Source: Mycolicibacterium goodii
GTDB taxonomy: Bacteria > Actinomycetota > Actinomycetes > Mycobacteriales > Mycobacteriaceae
Assembly: GCF_022370755.2 (NCBI RefSeq)
Contig: NZ_CP092364.2
Span: forward strand, 5,704,001-5,768,000
DNA: 64,000 nt
Reading direction: 5' to 3'
The first letter of the stretch is position 1, and every line of letters starts with the position of its first letter. The position numbers were made by a program, and so were the translations under genes. Under the pieces are notes generated by a model. The model was given only the letters and a program-made list of their open reading frames with translations. It ran no database searches and was not told where the DNA came from. Positions 17,676 to 27,401 of this stretch are shown one piece after another.

Positions 17676-18201
17676 ACGTGACCCGCACGTCGTCGGCGAC
17701 CTTCATGGCGCCGATCAGCATCGAGTACTGCTTGATGCCGTACTCGCTGTGGCGCACCACCGTCTGCCCGGAGACCGCACCGTCGTCGATGCGAACCTCC
17801 AGCACATGGTCTCGCACCTTCCCGGACAGCTCGAAAGCGCCTTTCATGCGCACGATGTCGCCGTCGCGCTCGATGTCGGAGCTGACGAACCGCGCCTGCG
17901 GAAAGCGCCGCGCGCGTAGCAGTTTCAGTGCGTTGTTGCGCACGACGGTCTTCTCCGCACCGGACAGCGGCGTGACGCCGCCCTCGCTGCCCACCACCTC
18001 GAGCGAGTCGATGTCGATCGTCAGCTCGGCCTTGACCGGATCGGCGCCCTCGCCGTCCTCCTGCCAGTACACCGTCGCCTCCCATGACCGCATCGCGATC
18101 GTGAGGCGGTGCCCCACCCGTGCCGCCGTCCCGGTGACACCGGTGTGCAGCAGCAGCTCACCGTCGGACGCCGTCAGCGTCCATGTTGCGTTGTCGTTCA
18201 A
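17647..18201 (-). CDS. YceI-like polyisoprenoid-binding domain protein
   Basis: A 184-residue protein with a YceI-type lipocalin-like pattern: WTLTASDGELLLHTGVTG at the start, alternating beta strands, and the conserved C-terminal VRHSEYGIKQYSMLIGAMKVADDVRV. It starts at TTG 18201, overlapping the DUF456 stop as TTGA; no better start is present, since the region upstream is in the DUF456 gene. YceI proteins bind isoprenoid lipids in a beta-barrel, but no signal peptide is seen, so it is probably cytoplasmic. The stop region converges on ptpB with a 29-base overlap. Confidence 0.75.
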   Translation of the reverse strand: MNDNATWTLTASDGELLLHTGVTGTAARVGHRLTIAMRSWEATVYWQEDGEGADPVKAELTIDIDSLEVVGSEGGVTPLSGAEKTVVRNNALKLLRARRFPQARFVSSDIERDGDIVRMKGAFELSGKVRDHVLEVRIDDGAVSGQTVVRHSEYGIKQYSMLIGAMKVADDVRVTFSATHHAAR

Positions 18202-18683
18202 TTCGTGACCACCACCCCGACCACCCACGCGATGGTAGCCAACAACGCGCCCGCGAGCTCGACCCCCACAGACAACGCGACACCTTTGAGCGCGTGCACG
18301 GTGGAGATCCACGCCCGCCGGTGCTCGTGCCGCGCGGCGAGTTCGGCGAGATAGACGCCTGCCACGAAGCCCAGCACCAGTCCGATGACCGGGATGACGA
18401 AAAACCCGATGACGCCGATGACGCCGCCTGCCACCAGGCTCAGCGTGCCGACCTCGGCAGCCCGCATGCGCCGCACCGGCCACAGGTACTTGATCACCTC
18501 GGCGGCCACGAACAGCGCTGCCGCGACGCCGAGCACCACCCACGCCGCGGCGGTGCGCTCGACGATGGCCCAGACCGCGATCGCACCGAACACCAGCAGG
18601 CCGCCGGGCAGGATGGGCACCACGATGCCGATGAGGCCGATCGCGATCGCGAGGGCGACCAGGACGATACCGACTGTGCTCAA
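18198..18683 (-). CDS. DUF456 family membrane protein
   Basis: A 161-residue hydrophobic protein with four to five predicted membrane helices and the glycine-rich patterns typical of DUF456 (GIVVPILPGGLLVFGAIAVW; FVIPVIGLVLGFVAGVYLAEL). The frame is open to 18794, but the extra residues overlap the methyltransferase; TTG 18683 gives the correct N-terminal helix eleven bases after the methyltransferase stop. Function unknown. It lies in a methyltransferase, DUF456, YceI-like operon on the minus strand. Confidence 0.75.
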   Translation of the reverse strand: MSTVGIVLVALAIAIGLIGIVVPILPGGLLVFGAIAVWAIVERTAAAWVVLGVAAALFVAAEVIKYLWPVRRMRAAEVGTLSLVAGGVIGVIGFFVIPVIGLVLGFVAGVYLAELAARHEHRRAWISTVHALKGVALSVGVELAGALLATIAWVVGVVVTN

Positions 18684-18693
18684 AGTCCGGTGC

Positions 18694-19407
18694 TCACAGT
18701 TTGGTTCCGCGCACCCACTGGATGAAGCCATGGGTCTTGACCCGCACCCCGACCAGACCCAGGTTCTCGAAGATGTCGCCGAGTTCGTCGTCACCGAACA
18801 CCCGGGCCCCGCCGCGCGCCAGGAACGTCAGCGACTTCACGGCCCCTGCGGTGGGCACCATGATCGCGACCCGGCCACCGGGCTTGAGCACCCGCACGAT
18901 CTCCGATACGGCCGCCACGGGATCGGGGATGAGCTGGAACACGGCCAGTGAGGTCGCGGCGTCGAACACCTCGTCGCGGAACGGCAGTTGCTGCGCATCG
19001 GCGCGCAGGAAGCCGACCTGACGGCCAGCCTCGGCCGCCACCGCGCGGGCGAGCATCGGCTCGGAGATGTCGATGCCGAGCGCCAACCCGTCCAGGCCCG
19101 CCGCGCGGGCCAGTTGAGCCGTGATGTTGCCCGGCCCGCAACCGACGTCGAGCACCGTGCCGCCCGGCGGGATCCGCAGCCACTCGACGGGTGGTCGCGT
19201 CGACGCGATGAGCCTGCGGTTGAGCAACTGGGCCCGGTCGTAGAGCTTCGACCCGAGCGGGGACGCCCAGGCTTTCTGGATCAATCCCGTGTTCTTGGGC
19301 GCGGCGCTGCCGCCGCGCCCAAGAAGGTCGAGATAGCCCTTACTGACATCAGGTTCGGCCGGTGGATCGATGAGCAGATCCATGGCCCTGCGCAACGCCG
19401 TGTCCAC
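18694..19407 (-). CDS. SAM-dependent methyltransferase (class I)
   Basis: A 237-residue class I methyltransferase. SAM motif I is VLDVGCGPGN near residues 83-92, followed by LGIDISEPMLARA (motif II) and FRDEVFDAATSLAVFQLI (motif III/post). The C-terminal region is a Methyltransf_11 pattern with GGRVAIMVP. The substrate is not evident. It is the first gene of the methyltransferase, DUF456, YceI-like operon; the upstream oxidoreductase lies 24 bases away on the same strand. Confidence 0.88.
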   Translation of the reverse strand: MDTALRRAMDLLIDPPAEPDVSKGYLDLLGRGGSAAPKNTGLIQKAWASPLGSKLYDRAQLLNRRLIASTRPPVEWLRIPPGGTVLDVGCGPGNITAQLARAAGLDGLALGIDISEPMLARAVAAEAGRQVGFLRADAQQLPFRDEVFDAATSLAVFQLIPDPVAAVSEIVRVLKPGGRVAIMVPTAGAVKSLTFLARGGARVFGDDELGDIFENLGLVGVRVKTHGFIQWVRGTKL

Positions 19408-19431
19408 GGCTCCACGCTACGCGGCTCAGGC

Positions 19432-20409
19432 TCAAGCACCAGGCTCAAGCACCAGCTTTCCGCGAACCTCGCCCGCGGCCATGGCATCGAGTGCCGCGGC
19501 ACCCTCGGCGAGCGGGTAACACACCGGTGGCGGCGGACGCAGCCCATCGGCCACGAGCTTGCCCAGTTCGGCTCCGACCGCGGCCTGCGCCCCCGGGTTG
19601 CGGCGCACGAACTCGCCCCAACCGACGCCGACGACGCTGATGTTGCGCAGCAGCAGCCGGTTGACCTTGACGGTGGGGATGCCCGAGCCCGCGGCGAACC
19701 CGATGACCAGCAACCGTCCCTCGGGGGCAAGCACCCGCACGGCGTCATCGAAGGCCGGCCCGCCGATCGGGTCGACCACGAGGTCCACGCCGCGCCCATC
19801 GGTCGCGTCGAGCACCGCGTCCCGCCACCCGTCGGTGAGCGCCAACACCACGTCGGCCCCAAGCCCGGAGACGAAGTCGTCGGCGCCCGTGCGGTGCACC
19901 ATCGCGATGACCTTGGCGCCGTGGGCCTTGGCGAGCTGGATCGAGGCCGTGCCGATGCCGCCTGCCGAGCCGAGCACCAGGACGGTCTCACCGGGCAGCA
20001 GTCCGCCGCGACGCGCCAGCGCGAATTGCATCGTGTAGTAGTTGCCCAGCAACGCCGCCGCCGACGCGTCGTCGATGCCCTCCGGTGTGGGGATCACGTT
20101 GTCGGGCAGTGCGGCGACCTGCTCGGCGTACCCGCCGATCATCGTGAAGGCCGAGACCCGCTGTCCCGGTGTGAAACCCGATCCCTCGGGCGCGGAGCGG
20201 ACGGTGCCCGCGACCTCCATCCCCGGGATGAACGGCGGGTCCAGCCGCAGCTGGTACTCACCGCGCAGCAGCAGCAGATCGGGGAAACAGACGCCGGCGG
20301 CGCCGACATCGATGATCACCGCGTTCCCCGAGGGATCGGCCACATCATCGATGTCGACGTACGCCAGCCCGGAGGTTCCGGTAAGAGCCTGTGCTACAAG
20401 CGCTTTCAA
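19432..20409 (-). CDS. NADPH:quinone oxidoreductase (MDR family)
   Basis: A 325-residue quinone oxidoreductase. The GroES-like domain has ADPSGNAVIIDVGAAGVCFPD and PFIPGMEVAGTV; the Rossmann fold has VLVLGSAGGIGTASIQLAK around residues 143-160. No zinc ligands are seen. It starts three bases after the stop of the short-chain dehydrogenase, so the two are coupled. The SDR plus QOR pair matches M. tuberculosis Rv0148/Rv0149, although their relative orientation may differ. Substrate unknown. Confidence 0.88.
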   Translation of the reverse strand: MKALVAQALTGTSGLAYVDIDDVADPSGNAVIIDVGAAGVCFPDLLLLRGEYQLRLDPPFIPGMEVAGTVRSAPEGSGFTPGQRVSAFTMIGGYAEQVAALPDNVIPTPEGIDDASAAALLGNYYTMQFALARRGGLLPGETVLVLGSAGGIGTASIQLAKAHGAKVIAMVHRTGADDFVSGLGADVVLALTDGWRDAVLDATDGRGVDLVVDPIGGPAFDDAVRVLAPEGRLLVIGFAAGSGIPTVKVNRLLLRNISVVGVGWGEFVRRNPGAQAAVGAELGKLVADGLRPPPPVCYPLAEGAAALDAMAAGEVRGKLVLEPGA

Positions 20410-20412
20410 CTG

Positions 20413-21279
20413 CTATCCCAGCTTGAAGCTGGCGAGCTGGGCGGCCGAGAGGTCGGTGATCTCGTTCCACTTGGCGGCGATGTCGTCGACTGTCGGCACG
20501 CCGTCGGTGAACGTGACGCCCTCGTTCTGGAACAACGCGGTGCGCTGAACCTTGCCGCCACCGACGATGAACACCGAATCGGTGTCGGCGAGTTCCTCGG
20601 TCATCAGGTACGCGACCACCGGGGCGACGTACTCGGGGGTGAGCTTGGCGAACACATCGGGCGGCAGGATGTCCTGCGTCATGCGGGTCGCCGCGATCGG
20701 CGCGATCGCATTGGTCTTGATGTTGTACTTGGCGCCCTCCTGGGCGAGCGTGTTGATCAGACCCACCAGGCCCAGCTTGGCGGCGCCGTAGTTGGCCTGA
20801 CCGAAATTGCCGAACAGACCGCTCGTGGACGTCGCGACGACGACGCGGCCGAAGCTCTGCTCGCGGAAGTGGGGCCATGCGGCGCGGATGACGTTGTAGC
20901 CGCCGTAGAGGTGCACCTTGAGGACGGCGTCCCAGTTGTCGTAGGTCATCTTGTGGAATGTCCCGTCGCGCAGGATGCCTGCGTTGCTCACGACGCCGTC
21001 GACCTTGCCGAACTCGTCGATCGCGGTCTTGATGATGTTCTCGGCGCCCTCAGGCTCGGCGACGCTGTCGTAGTTGGCGACCGCGCGGCCACCGGCCTCC
21101 TTGATCTCGGCGACCACCTGGTCGGCCATGGCCGATCCAGACCCGGTGCCGTCGCGAGCGCCACCGAGATCGTTGACGACGACGCTGGCGCCCTCACGGG
21201 CGAGGGTCAGTGCGTACTCACGGCCCAGGCCTCCGCCGGCTCCCGTGACGACGACGACTCGGTCCTGCACTCCTGGCAT
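20413..21279 (-). CDS. short-chain dehydrogenase, Rv0148-like
   Basis: A 288-residue SDR resembling the (3R)-hydroxyacyl-CoA dehydrogenase part of peroxisomal multifunctional enzymes. The cofactor loop is VTGAGGGLGREYAL (11-24), an Asp/NDLGG stretch follows strand 2, and the catalytic set is Ser151, Tyr164 and Lys168 in GQANYGAAKLG. ATG 21279 is chosen because GAGAGGAAC lies just before it; the open frame upstream is not conserved sequence. It probably oxidises a hydroxyacyl-CoA in lipid or sterol side-chain breakdown, by family resemblance. Confidence 0.9.
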   Translation of the reverse strand: MPGVQDRVVVVTGAGGGLGREYALTLAREGASVVVNDLGGARDGTGSGSAMADQVVAEIKEAGGRAVANYDSVAEPEGAENIIKTAIDEFGKVDGVVSNAGILRDGTFHKMTYDNWDAVLKVHLYGGYNVIRAAWPHFREQSFGRVVVATSTSGLFGNFGQANYGAAKLGLVGLINTLAQEGAKYNIKTNAIAPIAATRMTQDILPPDVFAKLTPEYVAPVVAYLMTEELADTDSVFIVGGGKVQRTALFQNEGVTFTDGVPTVDDIAAKWNEITDLSAAQLASFKLG

Positions 21280-21465
21280 GGGTGTTCCTCTCTCGAAGGG
21301 GGTCTGACGTCCCCTTCTGTATACGGCGGCCCCCGCTCTCCCGGTCACCCGGGTCGCCCAATCGGCCGACGAGCCGTAGATCACACCGCTTCTCGCCGTC
21401 CAGCCGGAATGAACATCCGCGCCCTTAAGTTGAACCAATCAAGAAAGCAAGAAGGAAAGAGGATC

Positions 21466-21648
21466 ATGATGAAGAAGTTCGGCGTCGCAACCGGTATCAG
21501 CGCCGCGGTGGCAAGCGGTTTGGCAGCAGTTGTCCTGGGTCTGGCGGCACCGGCCTCAGCCGATGTCTCCCACCACTACTGGGTGAACAACATCGGCCCG
21601 CAGGTCACTGTCCCCCACGTCGACACCACGGTTCACCAGAGCCGCTGA
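21466..21648 (+). CDS. small secreted protein (60 residues)
   Basis: Starts at ATG 21466 after a strong AAGGAAAGAGG Shine-Dalgarno. Residues 1-34 form a signal peptide: two Lys, a long Ala/Val/Leu core and the cleavage motif APASA/DV. The mature peptide would be only about 26 residues, rich in His, Val and Thr (VSHHYWVNNIGPQVTVPHVD), with no Cys. It is followed within 25 bases by a strong hairpin terminator, so it is a stand-alone gene. I do not recognise the family; a short exported peptide of unknown role. Confidence 0.75.
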   Translation: MMKKFGVATGISAAVASGLAAVVLGLAAPASADVSHHYWVNNIGPQVTVPHVDTTVHQSR

Positions 21649-21669
21649 CGCGCATAGCAACCCACACAC

Positions 21670-21707
21670 GAAAAAGGGCGCCCCATCCAACCCGGGGCGC
21701 CTTTTTC
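21670..21707. terminator. bidirectional intrinsic terminator
   Basis: AAAAAGGGCGCCCC, an eight-base loop, then GGGGCGCCTTTTT: a GC-rich stem with one bulged G and A/T tracts on both sides, so it can stop transcription from either strand. It separates the secreted-peptide gene (plus) from the end of the tandem methyltransferases (minus). Confidence 0.9.
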
Positions 21708-21727
21708 GATCTCAGCCCAGAATCGGC

Positions 21728-23621
<1,894 letters not shown>

Positions 23622-23622
<1 letters not shown>

Positions 23623-23642
23623 TAGCTAGTCATTCTAGCTAA
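23622..23642. promoter_or_regulatory. palindromic operator at methyltransferase start
   Basis: TTAGCTAG at 23622-23629 and CTAGCTAA at 23635-23642 form a perfect 8-bp inverted repeat with a 5-base spacer. It overlaps the first base of the methyltransferase start codon and lies 41 bases from the end of the TetR gene. Size, symmetry and position fit a TetR-family operator. The A/T-rich arms stand out in this high-GC region. Confidence 0.7.
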
Positions 23643-23683
23643 ATAGGAGACAGGTTACGGCACGCTGTGCCGAATCTCACGCG

Positions 23684-24319
23684 TCAATCGCGGAGTTGCC
23701 AGAGCTTGTTCGCCATCAGCATTTCGAACTTGTCGACGATTGCTGTGAGCTCCTCGGAACGGCCGACGTAACCCGCGTAGAACCCCATGCCCCACATGAC
23801 CGCGACGAGCATCTCGACGATGGCGGGGATATCGGTATCCGTCGTCAATTCCCCACGTTCGATGGCGTCATCGACTGCCCAAGCGACGAATTTGCGCGAA
23901 TTCAGCAGCGCATCGTGCTCCTCGGATACCAGATCGGGATGTCGTTGGGATTCCAGAACAGATGTCACCAGAAACGCCGCGGCCGAGCGATCCGCCGATT
24001 CGGCACCCATGGCCGCAGCAAAGAAAGCGGACAACCGGCCCAGCAGCGTCGTCGCCTCACGTGCGCGGGCCATGCCCGCGGCAATCACGGTGGAATTCGT
24101 CTGTTCGACCACCTCGCGGTACAACACCCGCTTACTGCCGAAATAGTGATTGATCGCGGGCCTGGTCAGATCGGCGCGGATGGCGATCGCCTGGAACGTT
24201 GCAGCGTCGTAACCGAGTTCGCTGAACACCTCTCGTGCCGCACTCAATATGCGTTCACGTGTCTCCGCGGCCTTAGCTGCCGGCGGTCGCCCTGGTCCTC
24301 GACTCGCGATGTGCGCCAC
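23684..24319 (-). CDS. TetR-family transcriptional regulator
   Basis: A 211-residue TetR regulator. The N-terminal helix-turn-helix is TRERILSAAREVFSELGYDAATF ending in the recognition helix LTRPAINHYFGSK; the long helical C-terminal domain is the ligand/dimer region. GTG 24319 gives residues AHIASRGPGRPPAAKAA before the HTH, a common basic arm; more distant starts in the open frame would add atypical sequence. It lies upstream of the tandem methyltransferases on the same strand, like Rv0144 in M. tuberculosis, and likely represses them through the palindrome at 23622. Confidence 0.88.
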   Translation of the reverse strand: MAHIASRGPGRPPAAKAAETRERILSAAREVFSELGYDAATFQAIAIRADLTRPAINHYFGSKRVLYREVVEQTNSTVIAAGMARAREATTLLGRLSAFFAAAMGAESADRSAAAFLVTSVLESQRHPDLVSEEHDALLNSRKFVAWAVDDAIERGELTTDTDIPAIVEMLVAVMWGMGFYAGYVGRSEELTAIVDKFEMLMANKLWQLRD

Positions 24320-24427
24320 GGTCAAATTGTGCCACACGTCACCAGATGCCCAAGACAGAAGATCAATGCGCTCCGTGGCCCAGCACTTTCCCAGCAAATT
24401 GCGTTCGTGCCGGGTTGACGGACGAAC

Positions 24428-24439
24428 TAGGGTGACCCT
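24428..24439 (+). promoter_or_regulatory. -10 box and palindrome before second TetR gene
   Basis: TAGGGT (24428-24433, TANNNT type) ends seven bases before ATG 24441, the spacing of a leaderless start. It overlaps the palindrome AGGGT-G-ACCCT at 24429-24439. A regulator bound here would block the promoter directly, so autorepression by the TetR protein encoded next is likely. Confidence 0.5.
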
Positions 24440-24440
24440 G

Positions 24441-25007
24441 ATGGCGAGCGTCGTTTCGCGGGAGTCGTACTTCGACACCGGTATGGACGTGCTGTCCGAT
24501 CTGGGCTACGGCGGTCTCAAATTGGCCGAGGTCTGCAACCGACTGGGCGTCACGACCGGATCGTTCTACCACTACTTCCCCAACTGGTCCGCGTACACCA
24601 GAGAACTCATCGAGCACTGGCGGGAAGCCCGCACGCTCCGGGTGGTCGAAGCCGTGCGCACTGATCCGGACCCGCACCGACGCGTCGAAACGCTCGTCCA
24701 GGAGGCACTCGCGCTACCGCACGGGGCCGAGGCCGCGATCCGCGTCTGGAGTTCCCTGGATCCCGGCGTCCACGCCGTGCAATCGGCCGTCGACCAACTG
24801 CGCTACGACATCCTGTTCGAGGCGGCCCGCGAGATCATCGGCGACGACCGCAACGCGGGGTACTTCGCGGCGTGGGGCGTGTACGTGATCGTCGGCTACG
24901 AACAGAGCACCCTGCCCCGCGACAACGAGGCGCTGGGATGGATCGCGTTCCAACTGCGCGACGCGCTGTCGACCGGCCGGTTCGCGCCGACATCCAGCCC
25001 CGACTAG
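24441..25007 (+). CDS. TetR-family transcriptional regulator
   Basis: A 188-residue TetR-type regulator. The HTH is YFDTGMDVLSDLGYGGLKLAEVCNRLGVTTGSFYHYFPN in the usual two-helix arrangement, with SFYHYF as the recognition-helix end. The remaining helices carry no recognisable ligand motif. ATG 24441 has no Shine-Dalgarno and follows a -10 box at leaderless distance. It is 24 bases upstream of the FUSC-like membrane protein gene on the same strand, its probable target. Confidence 0.85.
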   Translation: MASVVSRESYFDTGMDVLSDLGYGGLKLAEVCNRLGVTTGSFYHYFPNWSAYTRELIEHWREARTLRVVEAVRTDPDPHRRVETLVQEALALPHGAEAAIRVWSSLDPGVHAVQSAVDQLRYDILFEAAREIIGDDRNAGYFAAWGVYVIVGYEQSTLPRDNEALGWIAFQLRDALSTGRFAPTSSPD

Positions 25008-25031
25008 TCGAAATACGGTTGACTGAACTTC

Positions 25032-27176
25032 ATGCTGACCCCGGTCAAGATCTGGCACCGGGCGGCTGAACGGCTGCGGGAGCGCGATCCCGAGTTCGAC
25101 GCGCTGCGCCGCGCGGCACGAGCCGGCATCGTGCTCCCCATCGCCGCGGCGATAGGTTTCGCGGTCGGCGGCGGCTCGCAGACACCGCTGTTCAGCATCT
25201 TCGGTGCGGTGTCGTTGCTGATCACCGCCGACTTCCCGGGAAACCGCCCCGCGCGCGCCCTGGCCTTCGCGGGCCTGGCGTTCAACGGCGCCGTCCTGAT
25301 CGTGCTGGGCACCGTGATCGCGCCGCATGTCTGGCTGAGCGTGGTGGCGATGTTCCTCATCGGCGTGATCGTGACGTTCTCGGGCGTGTTGTCGGAGATC
25401 ATCGCCGCCGGCCAGCGCGCGACCCTGCTGTTGTTCGTGTTGCCGCTGTGTACACCGGTGGGGCCCATCGCCGACCGGTTGCTCGGCTGGCTGATCGCCC
25501 TGGCCGTCTGTGTGCCTGCCGCGCTGTTCCTCTTTCCGCCGCGCCACCACGACGAGCTGCGCCGTAACGCCGCGCGGGTCTGCCGGCTGCTGGCCGACCG
25601 GTTGGAAGGCCACGCCTCGGCCCGCGACGTCAACCGCGCCATGAACGAGCTGTACGCCAGCTTCCTCAGTGCCGACTACCGCCCCGTCGCGTTGACGGCA
25701 GGTAGCCGGGCACTCGTGCGGGTGGTCGACGACCTCGGGTGGATATCCGACCGGGTCAACGATTCGACCGGCGAGATCCTGGGGAGCATGCGCGAACCCG
25801 CGGTACGGGTGCTGCGCGACAGCGCGGCGCTGCTGCGGATCCACGACACCGCCGAACGCGCCGCCCGCAGCGCGGATCTGCGTGCGGCGCTCGACGAACT
25901 GCGCACCGTCGCCCAGGGCACCTACCGCGAGGACATCACCGCGATCCTCGGCATTCCCGACGACGCGGATGCCGTCGAGGTCGGCAAGACACTGCTGGTG
26001 CGCCGGACCCTGTCGGCCACGATCGCCGTCACCGGCCGGGTGATCCGCAACGCGGCCCTGGCCGACGCGCGGCCGGTGTGGGCCCGCGTGCTCGGCCGCC
26101 GGCTTCCCGAAACCGGCGCGGCGGACTGGGTGATGCCCGAGACGACGGCCGTGGCCGAGATCGCGAAAGGCTTCCTGTCGACGCGCGCGGTGGTCCTGCG
26201 CAACAGTCTGCGGACGGGTCTCGGTCTGGCGCTGGCCGTCGCGGTCACGCACGTGTTCCCGGTCGAGCACGGCTTCTGGGTGGTGCTCGGGGCGATGTCG
26301 GTGCTGCGCAGCAGCGCACTGACGACCGGAACGCGGGTGGTGCGTGCCGTCGCGGGCACCGCGTTGGGTTTCGTGATCGGTGCGGTGCTCATCGAACTCG
26401 TCGGGGTCGAACCGGTGGTGCTGTGGATCCTGCTGCCTATCGTGGCCTTCGGATCCGCTTACGTGCCCGAGGTGGCGTCGTTCATCGCCGGGCAGGCAGC
26501 GTTCACGATGATGGTGCTGATCAACTTCAATCTCATCGCACCCACCGGGTGGCAGGTGGGGTTGATCCGCATCGAAGACGTGGTGGTCGGCGCGCTCGTC
26601 GGCATCGTGGTGTCGATCCTGCTGTGGCCGCGTGGCGCCAGGGCGTCGGTGGCCAAGGCACTCGACGGGGCCCGCGCAGCCGGTGCCGAACTTCTCCAGG
26701 CCGCGGTTCTGCGCGTCACCCGCGGGGCCTCCGAAGAGGCCACCAACAAGGTGCTCGCCCTCAGCCACGCCGCACTCGAAGCGTCACGCACATTGGATGA
26801 CACTGTCCGCCACTATCTTTCGGAAAGCGGCGGACCGACCGATGAACGCGCCCCGATCGTGCGCTCGGCGACAAGGGCGATCCGGGTACGGGCCGCCGCC
26901 GAGCTGATCGCTGACGTCGTACCGCCTCCGCTCGAGGCGTATCAAAAGACCCGCAAGTCGATCGAGACGCACACCCGCACCATCTGTGCCCGCCTCACCG
27001 GTGAGGACATGACGTCGGTGTTCGTGCCGATCGGCGAGACCTTCGTGCTCGCGCTGCGTGACGAGGCCACAGACGGCGAGCTCGCGGTGTCGGCCGCACT
27101 GCCGCTCGTCACGGTGGCGGCGCACATCGGCGAACTGGAGTTGCTCTACCCGCAACCCGTCGACTCGGTGCACTGA
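25032..27176 (+). CDS. FUSC-like inner-membrane protein (aromatic acid/drug exporter family)
   Basis: A 714-residue protein with two membrane blocks, residues about 38-180 and 390-530, each of five to six helices, separated and followed by soluble helical domains. This two-block plan, with sequences such as VLRNSLRTGLGLALAVAVTHVFPVEHGFWVVLGAMSVL in the second block, is that of the fusaric-acid-resistance/YccS superfamily. Such proteins are thought to export aromatic or toxic organic acids. It probably forms an operon with the TetR gene just upstream, suggesting inducible efflux. Confidence 0.85.
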   Translation: MLTPVKIWHRAAERLRERDPEFDALRRAARAGIVLPIAAAIGFAVGGGSQTPLFSIFGAVSLLITADFPGNRPARALAFAGLAFNGAVLIVLGTVIAPHVWLSVVAMFLIGVIVTFSGVLSEIIAAGQRATLLLFVLPLCTPVGPIADRLLGWLIALAVCVPAALFLFPPRHHDELRRNAARVCRLLADRLEGHASARDVNRAMNELYASFLSADYRPVALTAGSRALVRVVDDLGWISDRVNDSTGEILGSMREPAVRVLRDSAALLRIHDTAERAARSADLRAALDELRTVAQGTYREDITAILGIPDDADAVEVGKTLLVRRTLSATIAVTGRVIRNAALADARPVWARVLGRRLPETGAADWVMPETTAVAEIAKGFLSTRAVVLRNSLRTGLGLALAVAVTHVFPVEHGFWVVLGAMSVLRSSALTTGTRVVRAVAGTALGFVIGAVLIELVGVEPVVLWILLPIVAFGSAYVPEVASFIAGQAAFTMMVLINFNLIAPTGWQVGLIRIEDVVVGALVGIVVSILLWPRGARASVAKALDGARAAGAELLQAAVLRVTRGASEEATNKVLALSHAALEASRTLDDTVRHYLSESGGPTDERAPIVRSATRAIRVRAAAELIADVVPPPLEAYQKTRKSIETHTRTICARLTGEDMTSVFVPIGETFVLALRDEATDGELAVSAALPLVTVAAHIGELELLYPQPVDSVH

Positions 27177-27284
27177 CCGCGACGGTGTGCTCGCCCGGGA
27201 TTCGAGTACTCGACTACTCACGCAAACACGGGGCCGCGCGCAAATACTGCGAGTGAGCGGTTCACCGTGCCAGAGGAGCGGGCA
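27177..27284. other. intergenic region upstream of the CHAT locus
   Basis: This gap between the FUSC-like gene and the small ORF holds a perfect 10-bp palindrome CGAGTACTCG at 27203-27212, followed by ACTACTC. It is the only place for a promoter of the CHAT locus. I see no clear -10 box; ATACTG near 27245 is a weak candidate. A ribosome-binding site GAGGAGCGGG sits at its end. Confidence 0.4.
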
Positions 27285-27389
27285 ATGGCCAAGAAAGCAG
27301 AACTCATCGGCGTCTGCTCCAGCGGCGGCACTCCGCCCGAAGGTAACGAGGCGCGACTCGAACAACCATCTCTGTCACCGATCGAATGA
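27285..27389 (+). CDS. 34-residue small ORF upstream of the CHAT gene
   Basis: Starts at ATG 27285 with a good GAGGAGCGG Shine-Dalgarno and ends at TGA 27387, twelve bases before the CHAT gene start. The peptide begins MAKKAELIGVCSSGGTPPEG and is acidic and Pro/Ser-rich towards its end, with one Cys. The strong ribosome site and tight spacing argue that it is translated and coupled to the large gene. It could be a leader peptide, or a partner or substrate of the CHAT protease; I do not recognise the sequence and nothing in it decides between these. Confidence 0.55.
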   Translation: MAKKAELIGVCSSGGTPPEGNEARLEQPSLSPIE

Positions 27390-27401
27390 CGGCGACGCGA
27401 C

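Noticed and set aside
18988..21465. Very long plus-strand open frame ending in the small secreted protein
   Set aside because: It is antisense to the methyltransferase, quinone oxidoreductase and SDR genes and is high-GC shadow; only the last 60 codons with signal peptide and ribosome site are real.
24714..26768. 684-codon minus-strand open frame
   Set aside because: It is the antisense shadow of the TetR and FUSC-like genes, extremely His/Arg/Asp-rich with no domain pattern.
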